Assembly (NCBI RefSeq): GCF_022865125.1
Contig: NZ_CP094828.1
Coordinates: 1,178,001-1,242,000, forward strand
Direction of reading: 5' to 3'
Length of the DNA stretch: 64,000 nucleotides
DNA from: Acuticoccus sp. I52.16.1
GTDB taxonomy: Bacteria > Pseudomonadota > Alphaproteobacteria > Rhizobiales > Amorphaceae
In this document: piece by piece, positions 32,854 through 40,734 of the stretch
Position numbering within the stretch: the first letter of the stretch is position 1
Layout of the letters: each line of letters opens with the position of its first letter
Position numbers and translations under genes: made by a program
Notes under the pieces: generated by a model
Told to the model about the DNA's origin: nothing
The model's input: only the letters and a program-made list of their open reading frames with translations
The model's database searches: none

Positions 32854-33523
32854 AATGCGGGGCGGGCGCGACGAGGCGCGCCTTGTCCGTCAGGAGCGGG
32901 CGAAAGGCCGGCCGCGACTTCACCCGCTGATACCACTGCTTCACCGCAGGATCGGCATCCCACGGCGCCTCGCCCAGATAATCGACGCTGGAGAGCGCCG
33001 CCGCGGCGGCGAGATCGGCAAAACTCAGGCTGTCCCCCGCGAGCCAATGCCGCGAGGACGTCAGTGCGCCGAGATAGTGCATGTGGCCGACGATGTTGTG
33101 CCGCGCCTGGCGCATCGCCCCGGAGTCCGGCGCACCGCCGCCGCGCTTGTTCGGGATCTCCAGCTTCAGGATCCGCTCCATCACCAGCGGCCCGGCGACC
33201 TCGTCGTCGAACTTCACCAGGAACCAGTCGACGAGGCGGCGCACCTCGGCGCGCTGCATCGGGTCGGACGGCATCAGGCGGTGGGCGGAGCGCATGTCGC
33301 CGTAGCGCTCGTCGACGTATTCCATCAAAACCCGCGCGCCGATCAGCGGGCCGCGGCCGTTGTCGTAGGCCATCGGCAGCGTCAAACCCGGATTCACGGC
33401 CACGAACTCCGGCCGCCCCTCCCAGAAGGGCTCCGTCGTCAGGTCCACCTCGATCGCGTGTTCGGCCAGCGCGAGCCGGGCGAAGCGACACGCGGGAAGG
33501 AAGGGATGGTGGTGAAGGATCAT
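32834..33523 (-). CDS. glutathione S-transferase family protein
   Basis: A 229-residue GST: thioredoxin-like N-domain (MILHHHPFLPACRFARLALAEH, cis-Pro in NPGLTLPMAYD) and helical C-domain with HWLAGDSLSFADLAAAAALSSVDYLG. It would conjugate or reduce with glutathione in the cytoplasm; gshA is also in the window. The gene precedes and overlaps queG and has 111 bases to the divergent uppP. Substrate not predictable. Confidence 0.9.
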   Translation of the reverse strand: MILHHHPFLPACRFARLALAEHAIEVDLTTEPFWEGRPEFVAVNPGLTLPMAYDNGRGPLIGARVLMEYVDERYGDMRSAHRLMPSDPMQRAEVRRLVDWFLVKFDDEVAGPLVMERILKLEIPNKRGGGAPDSGAMRQARHNIVGHMHYLGALTSSRHWLAGDSLSFADLAAAAALSSVDYLGEAPWDADPAVKQWYQRVKSRPAFRPLLTDKARLVAPAPHYADLDF

Positions 33524-33634
33524 CGACTCCAGCGCCTAGCGCTTAACAAAGGTGTTGGGACGCCGCACGCGTTCCGGCGCATGCAGGCCGAACGCGATAT
33601 AGCGGTTCACACGGACATCACATAGGGCGAACGA

Positions 33635-34441
33635 ATGGAAGCCGACACAATCGCTTCGGCGATCATATTGGGCATCGTCGAGGGTCTCACGGAATTCATT
33701 CCCGTGTCGTCCACCGGCCATGTCCTTCTCCTGGGCGAACTTCTCGGCTTCGATTCGGCCGGTAAGACCTTCGAGGTGCTGATCCAACTCGGCGCGATCT
33801 GCGCCCTTCTCGCGGTCTACACCGTCAAGCTCACCAAGATCGTGCTGGCAATCCCGCACGACCCGGCCGCGCGCAATTTCTGCGCCGGCATCGTCATCGC
33901 CTTCCTGCCGGCCGCGATCGCCGGCGTGCTCCTGCACGACTTCATCAAGACCGTGCTCTACGAGAGTCCGGCGCTGATCTGCACCAGCCTCATCGTCGGC
34001 GGCGTCGCCCTGCTCATGATCGACCGCAAGGCCCCCACGCCGCACTACCACGACGCGACGCGGTTCCCGCTGTGGCTCGCGCTCGCGATCGGCTGCTGCC
34101 AGATGCTGGCGCTGGTGCCGGGTGTCTCGCGCTCCGGGGCGACGATCGGCGGGGCGCTGATGTTCCGGGCCGACAAACGCGCGGCGGCGGAGTTCTCCTT
34201 CTTCCTGGCACTGCCGACGATGACCGGGGCTTTCGTCTACGACCTCTACGCCAACCGCAACGTGCTTTCGGTCAACGATGGGCTGATCATCGCGATCGGC
34301 TTCGTGACGGCGTTCATCTCGGCGGTGTTCGTGGTGCGCACTCTGCTGGACTTCGTGTCGCGCCACGGGTTCACGCCGTTCGCGTGGTGGCGCATCGCGG
34401 TGGGCGTGCTCGGCCTCGCGATCATCACCTACGCGGGTTGA
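33635..34441 (+). CDS. uppP: undecaprenyl-diphosphatase (BacA family)
   Basis: A 268-residue polytopic membrane protein that dephosphorylates undecaprenyl pyrophosphate to recycle the lipid carrier for peptidoglycan; its overproduction is known to give bacitracin resistance. Hallmarks: VEGLTEFIPVSSTGHVLLLGELL at residues 14-36 and LVPGVSRSGATIGGALMF near 160, which together build the active site. Length and helix pattern are normal. It converges with the NDUFA9-like gene. Confidence 0.96.
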   Translation: MEADTIASAIILGIVEGLTEFIPVSSTGHVLLLGELLGFDSAGKTFEVLIQLGAICALLAVYTVKLTKIVLAIPHDPAARNFCAGIVIAFLPAAIAGVLLHDFIKTVLYESPALICTSLIVGGVALLMIDRKAPTPHYHDATRFPLWLALAIGCCQMLALVPGVSRSGATIGGALMFRADKRAAAEFSFFLALPTMTGAFVYDLYANRNVLSVNDGLIIAIGFVTAFISAVFVVRTLLDFVSRHGFTPFAWWRIAVGVLGLAIITYAG

Positions 34442-34484
34442 CGATGCGCGGGCGCCGCCGGCGATCAGCCGCCGCGGCCGCCCG

Positions 34485-34524
34485 CCGGTCGAGCGACCGG
34501 CCGGCGGTGGGGAGGCCACCGCCG
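34485..34524. terminator. stem-loops between convergent uppP and NDUFA9-like genes
   Basis: CCGGTC-GAGC-GACCGG (34485-34500) is followed by a 9-bp stem CGGCGGTGG/CCACCGCCG (34502-34510 with 34516-34524) around a five-base loop. They fill the 91-base gap between the two convergent stops. They probably act as a bidirectional terminator, although no T-tract follows on either strand. Confidence 0.55.
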
Positions 34525-34532
34525 CGATCCCG

Positions 34533-35507
34533 TCAGGCGGCGCTGCCGGGCTCGGCGAACTGGCCGTTGCGGCGGTAGGTCCACAGGTAGGTCGGCAGGA
34601 TCGCCGTCATGCTGCGCGGGTCGAGATCCGCAGCCGCCAGCGTCCGGCCTTCGGCGGCGGCCGCCTCGGAAACCACGTTGTCGGTCCTCAGCAGCTCGAC
34701 CTGGTCGGGCGTCAACGGTGGCTTGGGGAGGTATTGCAGGACGCGCGCCTTCGCCTTCGCCAGGCCCCACGGCAGCGAGACCAGCTTGCGCTTCTGGTGC
34801 GTGATCTCGCCCATCAGCTCCATCAGTTCGCGGAAGGTCTTCACGTCCGGCCCGCCCAGCTCGTAGATCCGCCCGCCGGCGATGTCCCCCTCGACCGCGG
34901 CCGCCACGAACTGGCCGACGTCGCCGACGTAGATCGGCTGGAACCGCGTCTCGCCTCCGCCGATCAGCGGCAGCACCGGCGACAGTCGCGCCATCCCGGC
35001 GAAGCGGTTGAAGAAGTCGTCCTCCGGGCCGAACAGCACCGAGGGCCGCACCACGACCGCGCCGGGATAGTGCTCCAGCGCCGCCGCCTCGCCCGCCGCC
35101 TTGGTCCTGGCATAGTCGGACGCCCCGTCGGCATCCGCCCCCAGCGCCGACATGTGGACGAGGTGCGGGACCCCCGCCGCCTTCGCCGCCTCGGCGACGT
35201 TGCGGGCGCCCTCTTTCTGCACCGCGTCGAACGTCTGCTTGCCGCCCTCGGACAGGATGCCGACCAGGTTCACCACGACGTCGCTATGGGAGATCGCGTG
35301 CGCGACACTCTCCTTGCTGCGCACGTTGGCGAACACCGGCGCGATCTGGCCGACGCCGCCCATCGGTTGCAGATGGCCGACGAGATCGGGCCGGCGGACG
35401 GCGATGCGCACACGCCAGCCGCGTTTGGCCAGCGCGCGGACCACGTACCGCCCGACAAAACCAGAGCCCCCGAAAACCGTGACCAACTTGCTCGGATTGC
35501 GCTCCAT
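34533..35507 (-). CDS. NAD(P)-binding SDR, complex I NDUFA9-like subunit family
   Basis: A 324-residue atypical SDR starting at an ATG preceded by GAGGGAACG. N-terminal KLVTVFGGSGFVGRYVVRALAKRGWRV contains the GxxGxxG dinucleotide motif. HMSALGADADGASDYARTKAAGEAAA and VVRPSVLFGPEDDFFNRFA match the NDUFA9-like group found beside uppP in Hyphomicrobiales. In mitochondria NDUFA9 is an accessory subunit of NADH dehydrogenase. A role in respiratory complex I or ubiquinone metabolism here is inference. Confidence 0.88.
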   Translation of the reverse strand: MERNPSKLVTVFGGSGFVGRYVVRALAKRGWRVRIAVRRPDLVGHLQPMGGVGQIAPVFANVRSKESVAHAISHSDVVVNLVGILSEGGKQTFDAVQKEGARNVAEAAKAAGVPHLVHMSALGADADGASDYARTKAAGEAAALEHYPGAVVVRPSVLFGPEDDFFNRFAGMARLSPVLPLIGGGETRFQPIYVGDVGQFVAAAVEGDIAGGRIYELGGPDVKTFRELMELMGEITHQKRKLVSLPWGLAKAKARVLQYLPKPPLTPDQVELLRTDNVVSEAAAAEGRTLAAADLDPRSMTAILPTYLWTYRRNGQFAEPGSAA

Positions 35508-35685
35508 CGTTCCCTCGCCCGCCACCTTGGTGCAGTTCCAGGGTTAGGGCGTTGCGCTTTTGAGAGCAACGGTGGATCGCGCCGCCGGGACGATTGGCTG
35601 TTCGTTTGCATGAGCGGTGAAGTTCGTGAGCGAATGGAGTTGACTCGCGAACGGGTTGGCTATACCTCGCGTGGCTCCACCCCAA

Positions 35686-35770
35686 GCCCAGGTGGCGGAA
35701 CTGGTAGACGCGCACGGTTCAGGTCCGTGTGGGGCAACCCGTGGAGGTTCGAGTCCTCTCCTGGGCACCA
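35686..35770 (+). tRNA. tRNA-Leu (anticodon CAG)
   Basis: A class II tRNA: acceptor arms GCCCAGG and CCTGGGC pair perfectly; D-arm region TGGCGGAACTGGTAGACGC; anticodon stem CACGG/CCGTG with loop TTCAGGT (anticodon CAG at 35720-35722, reading CUG); long variable arm TGGGGCAACCCG; T-loop GTTCGAGTC; discriminator A and encoded CCA at the 3' end. CUG is the dominant leucine codon in this GC-rich DNA. Confidence 0.97.
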
Positions 35771-36055
35771 CTCCTGTCTGAAGTGGTTGCGATCGCCGGG
35801 AACCGTGTTCCCGTGGAGCTCCAGCGGCTCCAGTGCTCCACATGCGCCGTTCATACTCACCCGCATTCCCGCCGCGTCCTTCTGGCACCTCACGATATCC
35901 CATCCCGGCACCCTCGCCGCAGCGCCCTCACGAACGGGTCTCGCGGTCGATCGGACCGGTAGGTCGGACGGTTGCCCAACTCCTGTGCATGTGATCCCGT
36001 ACGGGCGGCGCCGGCGTCGGCGCGATCCGAGGACGCGCGACAGGAAGACCCCAGA

Positions 36056-38296
36056 ATGACACTCCGACAGACCGATTTCGTCGAGATCACCGGGGCGAGG
36101 GACATCGAGGCCGCCGTCGTCGGCGACCGGACATTCGTCTATGCGGCGGTCAAAACGGGTCCGAACATCGGGGACGCCGTCACCGTCGCCTACGAATTGA
36201 CGTCCGACGGATCGTTGGACGCGATCGAAACCGAGGCCGATCCGGTGGGCCAACTCGATTTCGAGGTCGTTGCCGTCGGTGAGGCGACCTACCTTTTCAC
36301 GGTCGGCGAGACCGACGACGCCGACAACCTGAGCAGCTATCGGATCGAGGACGACGGCTCTCTGACGCCGATCGCCACGCAGACCTTCGAGGCGCAGAGC
36401 GTTTCCAACGATATCGATGTGCTGACCGTCGGGGATCGCAGCTTTGTCGGCCTGGGGTCCGCGAACGGATACACCGCCCAGCGGGTCGAAGCGGACGGGA
36501 CATTTGTCGAGACCGACCGGGTGGGCCTCGCATTCGCGCGGTCCTTCACCGCTTCCCTGCACGACGAGGGCGCCATCTTCGTCGAAGGCGCCTATGACTC
36601 CGGCAACGAATTCAACTCCTTCTATGCGTACTACCCCCTTTACGAGGACGGGACATTCGGTGAGTTGATCGCAACCGGCATCTTCATCTTCGACGCCAGC
36701 TCCGAGGTGAGCACGCAGGTCGGCGACGTCACCTACTTCTACGGAAAGGCTCGGCGGGACGGATTTCTCGGTTGGAGCCGGACGGACGCCGGGACGTTCA
36801 ACGAAACGTTCGACACCGGCGTGGGCCACCGTACATCCCCCCTCGCGACCGGGACGATCGACGGGACCAGCTACCTCGTCGTCACCGGTGTTCCCGATGG
36901 CTTGCAGGTCGCATCAATCGACCCGGACGGATCGCTCTCGCCGCAGGGCGGCATCGTCGAGGGGGACGAGATCGACGGGCTCCTCGGCGTCGAGACGACG
37001 GTTCTGACGACCGTCGACGGCGATCCCTACGTACTGACGGTCGGGCAAGGGGACGGGGCGACCGGCCTCTACGCCTACGCATTCGCGGCCGTGCAAGCGG
37101 AGCCCAACACCGCGACGCCCAACGACGACGACCTGACCGGTACGCCGGGCGACGATACGATCAACGGCCTCGCCGGCGACGACACGATCCGCAGCTCCGG
37201 CGGCGACGACCGCCTCCTGGGGCGCCTGGGCAACGACGCCCTGATCGGCGGACGCGGCGACGACGCGGCCTACGGCGGTGCCGGCGCCGACACGCTGGTC
37301 GGGCTCGCCGGCGACGATACGCTGGACGGGCAGGACGACGACGACCGCCTCTTCGGCAACGAAGGCGACGACGTCCTCTTCGGCGGAGACGGCAACGACG
37401 AACTCGTCGGACATACCGGCGACGATACGCTCCGCGGCCAGAACGGCGCCGACCTGCTCGAAGGCAACCGCGGCAACGACTTCCTCGTCGGCGGCGAAGG
37501 ATCCGACACGCTCAATGGCGGCTCCGGCATCGATTTCCTGGTCGGCGGCGACGCTCAGGATACGTTCGTCGTCGCGGCCGGCAACGCGCGCACCACCATC
37601 CGGGACTACGAGCGCAACGCGGACACCGTCGACCTGACCGCCTTCGACTCGGTCGGGGGGCCGCTCGTCTTCTCCCAGGACGGCGACGACACGATCGTCA
37701 CACTCGGGTCCGCCGTCGTCGTCCTGAAGAACATCGGACTGAACATCGTCAATATCAACGGCTTCAACGGCTTCGACGAGATCGTCGACGGTGTCTTCAT
37801 CGGACGGGCGGTGGGCGACACGCTGAACGGAGGCGAAGGTGACGACCGTCTCCTGGGCAACGGTGGCGGCGACCTCCTGCGGGGGGGCATTGGTCGCGAT
37901 GAACTGCGCGGCGGCGAGGGCGACGACGAACTGTACGGCGGGGCCGGCGACGACACTCTGCTCGGCGGCCGCGGCGACGACCTGCTCGTCGGCGGACGCG
38001 GGGAAGACACGCTCGACGGCGGGGCCGGCGTCAACGTCCTCATCGGCTTTGACGCCGGCAGATCCGAGACCAACGCGGCGGACACCTTCGTCATCGCACC
38101 GACGAGCCCGCGCACCACGATCGGCGACTACGACGCCGGCATCGACACGATCGACCTCACCGCCTTCGACGCGGACGAGGACGACCTCGTGTTCTCCCAG
38201 ACCGGCGCGGACACGACCCTCGCCCTCGGCTCCACGCTCGTCGTCCTCCAGAACACCGCCCCGAGCGACGTCGATCTCGCAGACTTCATGGTCTGA
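36056..38296 (+). CDS. RTX (hemolysin-type calcium-binding) secreted protein with duplicated C-terminal module
   Basis: A 746-residue acidic protein without Sec signal. Residues 1-350 carry four or more repeats of a VGDRTFVYAAV-like beta motif, suggesting a propeller. Two RTX blocks (about 356-498 and 586-665) contain many GGxGxDxLx nonapeptides such as LAGDDTLDG and GGAGDDTLLG. Each is followed by a related segment of about 70 residues: DTFVVAAGNARTTIRDY...LVFSQDGDDTI and DTFVIAPTSPRTTIGDY...LVFSQTGADTT. Calcium folds such proteins outside the cell after type I secretion guided by the C-terminus. No type I exporter is encoded nearby. Start chosen by GGAAG upstream. Confidence 0.9.
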   Translation: MTLRQTDFVEITGARDIEAAVVGDRTFVYAAVKTGPNIGDAVTVAYELTSDGSLDAIETEADPVGQLDFEVVAVGEATYLFTVGETDDADNLSSYRIEDDGSLTPIATQTFEAQSVSNDIDVLTVGDRSFVGLGSANGYTAQRVEADGTFVETDRVGLAFARSFTASLHDEGAIFVEGAYDSGNEFNSFYAYYPLYEDGTFGELIATGIFIFDASSEVSTQVGDVTYFYGKARRDGFLGWSRTDAGTFNETFDTGVGHRTSPLATGTIDGTSYLVVTGVPDGLQVASIDPDGSLSPQGGIVEGDEIDGLLGVETTVLTTVDGDPYVLTVGQGDGATGLYAYAFAAVQAEPNTATPNDDDLTGTPGDDTINGLAGDDTIRSSGGDDRLLGRLGNDALIGGRGDDAAYGGAGADTLVGLAGDDTLDGQDDDDRLFGNEGDDVLFGGDGNDELVGHTGDDTLRGQNGADLLEGNRGNDFLVGGEGSDTLNGGSGIDFLVGGDAQDTFVVAAGNARTTIRDYERNADTVDLTAFDSVGGPLVFSQDGDDTIVTLGSAVVVLKNIGLNIVNINGFNGFDEIVDGVFIGRAVGDTLNGGEGDDRLLGNGGGDLLRGGIGRDELRGGEGDDELYGGAGDDTLLGGRGDDLLVGGRGEDTLDGGAGVNVLIGFDAGRSETNAADTFVIAPTSPRTTIGDYDAGIDTIDLTAFDADEDDLVFSQTGADTTLALGSTLVVLQNTAPSDVDLADFMV

Positions 38297-38333
38297 CGTG
38301 CGGCCATAGGGCGGCGACCGAGCGGCCCCGAGG

Positions 38334-38362
38334 CGGTTCGATAGCTGGCGCCTATCGAACCG
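38334..38362. terminator. 11-bp stem-loop after the RTX gene
   Basis: CGGTTCGATAG (38334-38344) and CTATCGAACCG (38352-38362) form a perfect 11-bp stem with a seven-base loop, 38 bases after the RTX stop and well before the next start. A T-rich stretch (TCTATATTT) follows about ten bases later. It is probably the transcription terminator of the RTX gene. Confidence 0.6.
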
Positions 38363-38450
38363 GGAGCCAATCTATATTTCCGGACGCACCGCGCCGTCCC
38401 CATCATCGAGGCCACCGGGTCGAGGGGCCCGGTTCTTCAAGGAGACCGAG

Positions 38451-38969
38451 ATGGACAAGACGTCGTCCCCGACGCTCACGATGGGCGCCCGCATGACCGG
38501 CCTCGTGCCACCGTTGACGACCGCGACGCTCACGACGGCGCTCCTCGCCGGTGCAGCGGCCGATATCAGCTGGGAGGTCTGGGCCCGGCTGATCACGCCT
38601 CACCTTCCGGGTGTCGGCGGCCCGCTCGAACCGGCAGCGCTGATCCGCAGCGTGTTCGGCTTTTCCAGCACGTTGCTCGCCGAGGTGATCCACGGGATCG
38701 TCGGCGTGGTCTTCTATCCGCTCGGATATCTGTTCATCGCCCGGCCGCTGCAACGTCTCGTGCTGCCGAGCCTGCCCTGGTGGCTGACGGGCGCCGGTTT
38801 CGGCGTCGGCCTCTGGATCTTCGCCCTGTTCGTCATGGCGCACCTGGTGGCGGGTCTCCCGGCCTTCCTGGGCTTCATTCCGCTCACCTGGGCCTCGCTG
38901 GGCGGACACGTCGTGTTCGGCGTCGTCACCGCCTTCGTCGTGCGTTGGCGCGAAAGGCGCGCCATGTGA
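38451..38969 (+). CDS. unknown membrane protein, four predicted helices
   Basis: A 172-residue protein starting at an ATG with AGGAG at good spacing. Hydrophobic segments lie near TLTTALLAGAAADISW, LIRSVFGFSSTLLAEVIHGIVGVVFYPLGYLFI, WLTGAGFGVGLWIFALFVMAHLVAG and LGGHVVFGVVTAFVV, ending in a basic tail RWRERRAM. It is an inner-membrane protein with no family I can name. It lies between the RTX gene and a peroxiredoxin-like gene on the same strand. Confidence 0.75.
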   Translation: MDKTSSPTLTMGARMTGLVPPLTTATLTTALLAGAAADISWEVWARLITPHLPGVGGPLEPAALIRSVFGFSSTLLAEVIHGIVGVVFYPLGYLFIARPLQRLVLPSLPWWLTGAGFGVGLWIFALFVMAHLVAGLPAFLGFIPLTWASLGGHVVFGVVTAFVVRWRERRAM

Positions 38970-39014
38970 GCGTTCGGCGGTGAGCGCGGGCGGGTTCGCC
39001 TGGGCGGTCCGCGC

Positions 39015-39659
39015 ATGACGGGAGGAGCACCCCTCACCCCGTTTTCGCAGCGGCTGAAAGGCAACGTCGCCCGGCTCGACGCCGCCTATCGGGCGAGCAT
39101 GGAGGACGCCACCGCCCACCTTCGCCGCAGCGGCATGGCGGGCGGGGCGAAGACCACCGGCGACCGGGCACCCGACTTCGCCTTGCCGCACGGCCGGGGG
39201 GCGCCGTTCGTCCTGTCGGACGCGCTGGCGGCGGGGCCGGTCGTCCTCTCGTTCTTGCGCGGCGAGTGGTGCTCCTTCTGCCGGATCGAGATGGACGCCC
39301 TGGTCGACGCACGATCGCGCATCGCCGCGCGCGGGGCACGACTGGTGATGATCTCGCCGCAGGCGCCGAGCGCAGCGTTCGCGGCGCGGACCTGCGGCCT
39401 TGCCGGGCTGACGGTGCTGACCGACCGGCTGAACGGCGTGGCACTGCAGTATGGCCTCGTCTTCCGAATGCCCGACATGCTGCGCCACGCCCTGCTCGAC
39501 CTCGATGTCGACCTCGGCCACATCTACGGCACGGATGCCTGGCTCGTGCCGATCCCGGCGACCTACCTCCTCGCGCCGGACGGGACGATCGCACTCGCCC
39601 ACATCGATCCGGACACCTGCGTTCGCCTCGATCCGGAGGAGATCGTCGCCCGGATTTGA
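39015..39659 (+). CDS. peroxiredoxin-like (AhpC/TSA) protein with CxxC
   Basis: A 214-residue thioredoxin-fold protein: DRAPDFALPHGRGAPFVLSDALAAGPVVLSFLRGEWCSFCRIEMDAL, where the peroxidatic region reads EWCSFC (vicinal CxxC rather than the single-Cys TxxC of typical peroxiredoxins). An N-terminal helical extension of about 45 residues precedes it. The later VPIPATYLLAPDGTIA matches the cis-Pro region. Likely a thiol peroxidase or disulfide reductase acting on peroxides. It converges with a LysR-family gene, four bases apart. Confidence 0.82.
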   Translation: MTGGAPLTPFSQRLKGNVARLDAAYRASMEDATAHLRRSGMAGGAKTTGDRAPDFALPHGRGAPFVLSDALAAGPVVLSFLRGEWCSFCRIEMDALVDARSRIAARGARLVMISPQAPSAAFAARTCGLAGLTVLTDRLNGVALQYGLVFRMPDMLRHALLDLDVDLGHIYGTDAWLVPIPATYLLAPDGTIALAHIDPDTCVRLDPEEIVARI

Positions 39660-39663
39660 CCGT

Positions 39664-40575
39664 TCATGCGGCCGGCACCGGCCAGGCGAGGTCGCCCGAA
39701 GCCGTCATGCCGGCTTGGCGCAACAACGCAGCGAGTGCGGGCGAGCGGCGCCGGCCGGCGACCGTGGTCAGCGCGACGCGAAAGGTGACGGGAAGGTCCG
39801 CCAGCGGCCGAAACGGCAGCCCCCACGCGGCGGCCGCCGCCTCCGGCCAGAGGACGACGCCGAGGCCCGCGCGCACCATCTCGCCCATCCAGCGCTCGTC
39901 GTCGCTGCGGTGGCGCACGGCGCGGACGACCGCGCGCGCCTCCATCGCCGCCGCGATGGCGTCCTCGTGGCCGCAGCCGCGGCGGACCACGAGTGCCTCG
40001 CCGTCCAGATCCTCCAGCGTCACCTCGCGCGCCCGCATGAAGCGGTGCTCCGGCGCGAAGGCGACGACGAGCGGATCGTCGATCACGTCGTGCCGGTCTA
40101 AGCGCTCGTGACCGGGCGCGTCCCCGGCGAGCGGCGTGAGGAAGGCGGCGTCGAGTTCTCCGCCCATCAGCCGCTCTTCGAGGTCGGCCGAAGGGGCGAT
40201 GACGACGTCGAACCCGAGGCCGGCGATCTCGCGCGCGGTCGCACACAGCAGCGGGGCGACACTTTGCGCGCACACCGCCGAGGAGGCGCCGAGCGTCAAC
40301 TGCCCCGCCTCGCGCCGCGAGAAGCTGCGAGCCTGCGTCTTCGCCGCCTCCGCCGCCGCCAGCGAGGCGGCGAGGTGCGGCAGCATCATGCGCCCCAATT
40401 CCGTGAGGTGCGTGTTCGCGCGCTCGCGGCGGAAGAGCGGTCCGCCGAGTTCGTCCTCCAGCTTCTGGATCGCGCGCGTCAGCGACGGCTGCGCCACATG
40501 GAGACGCTCGGCGGCGCGGGTGAAGTTGAGCTGTTCCGCCGCCGCCAGGAAATAGCGGACCTGATACATTTCCAT
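39664..40575 (-). CDS. LysR family transcriptional regulator
   Basis: A 303-residue regulator with N-terminal helix-turn-helix (MYQVRYFLAAAEQLNFTRAAERLHVAQPSLTRAIQKLEDELGG) and a LysR substrate-binding domain. Cys residues in SSAVCAQSVAPLLCATA and the phrase VVRRGCGHED are reminiscent of OxyR-like sensors, but a redox role is not established. LysR proteins usually control a divergent gene; the divergent neighbour here is distant, and the peroxiredoxin-like gene is convergent. Start could be either of two ATGs two codons apart. Confidence 0.9.
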   Translation of the reverse strand: MEMYQVRYFLAAAEQLNFTRAAERLHVAQPSLTRAIQKLEDELGGPLFRRERANTHLTELGRMMLPHLAASLAAAEAAKTQARSFSRREAGQLTLGASSAVCAQSVAPLLCATAREIAGLGFDVVIAPSADLEERLMGGELDAAFLTPLAGDAPGHERLDRHDVIDDPLVVAFAPEHRFMRAREVTLEDLDGEALVVRRGCGHEDAIAAAMEARAVVRAVRHRSDDERWMGEMVRAGLGVVLWPEAAAAAWGLPFRPLADLPVTFRVALTTVAGRRRSPALAALLRQAGMTASGDLAWPVPAA

Positions 40576-40734
40576 CGCGCTACCGCCGGGCCCGAGCCTC
40601 GCTACCCATCGCGGGTCCGATCATCTCACGAACCCCGGCGGTGACGGGGGCGGGCCGCGCCCCGCCGTCGGAGTGCCCCATTCGGCGGGGGTCGCACGGG
40701 GACACCGGCCCCGGCATGGGCGGACGGGCGCGCG

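Noticed and set aside
35686-36055. Possible genomic-island attachment site at the tRNA-Leu 3' end
   Set aside because: No duplicate of the tRNA 3' sequence and no integrase gene were seen in the window; the following RTX gene has genome-like composition.
37119-38050. Tandem DNA repeat array / CRISPR-like periodicity
   Set aside because: The periodicity comes from the 27-base coding repeats of the RTX nonapeptides, not from identical spacered repeats.
39664-40575. LysR regulator assigned as OxyR because of its cysteines and the nearby peroxiredoxin-like gene
   Set aside because: The cysteine spacing does not clearly match the OxyR redox pair and the gene pair is convergent, not divergent; left as a generic LysR regulator.
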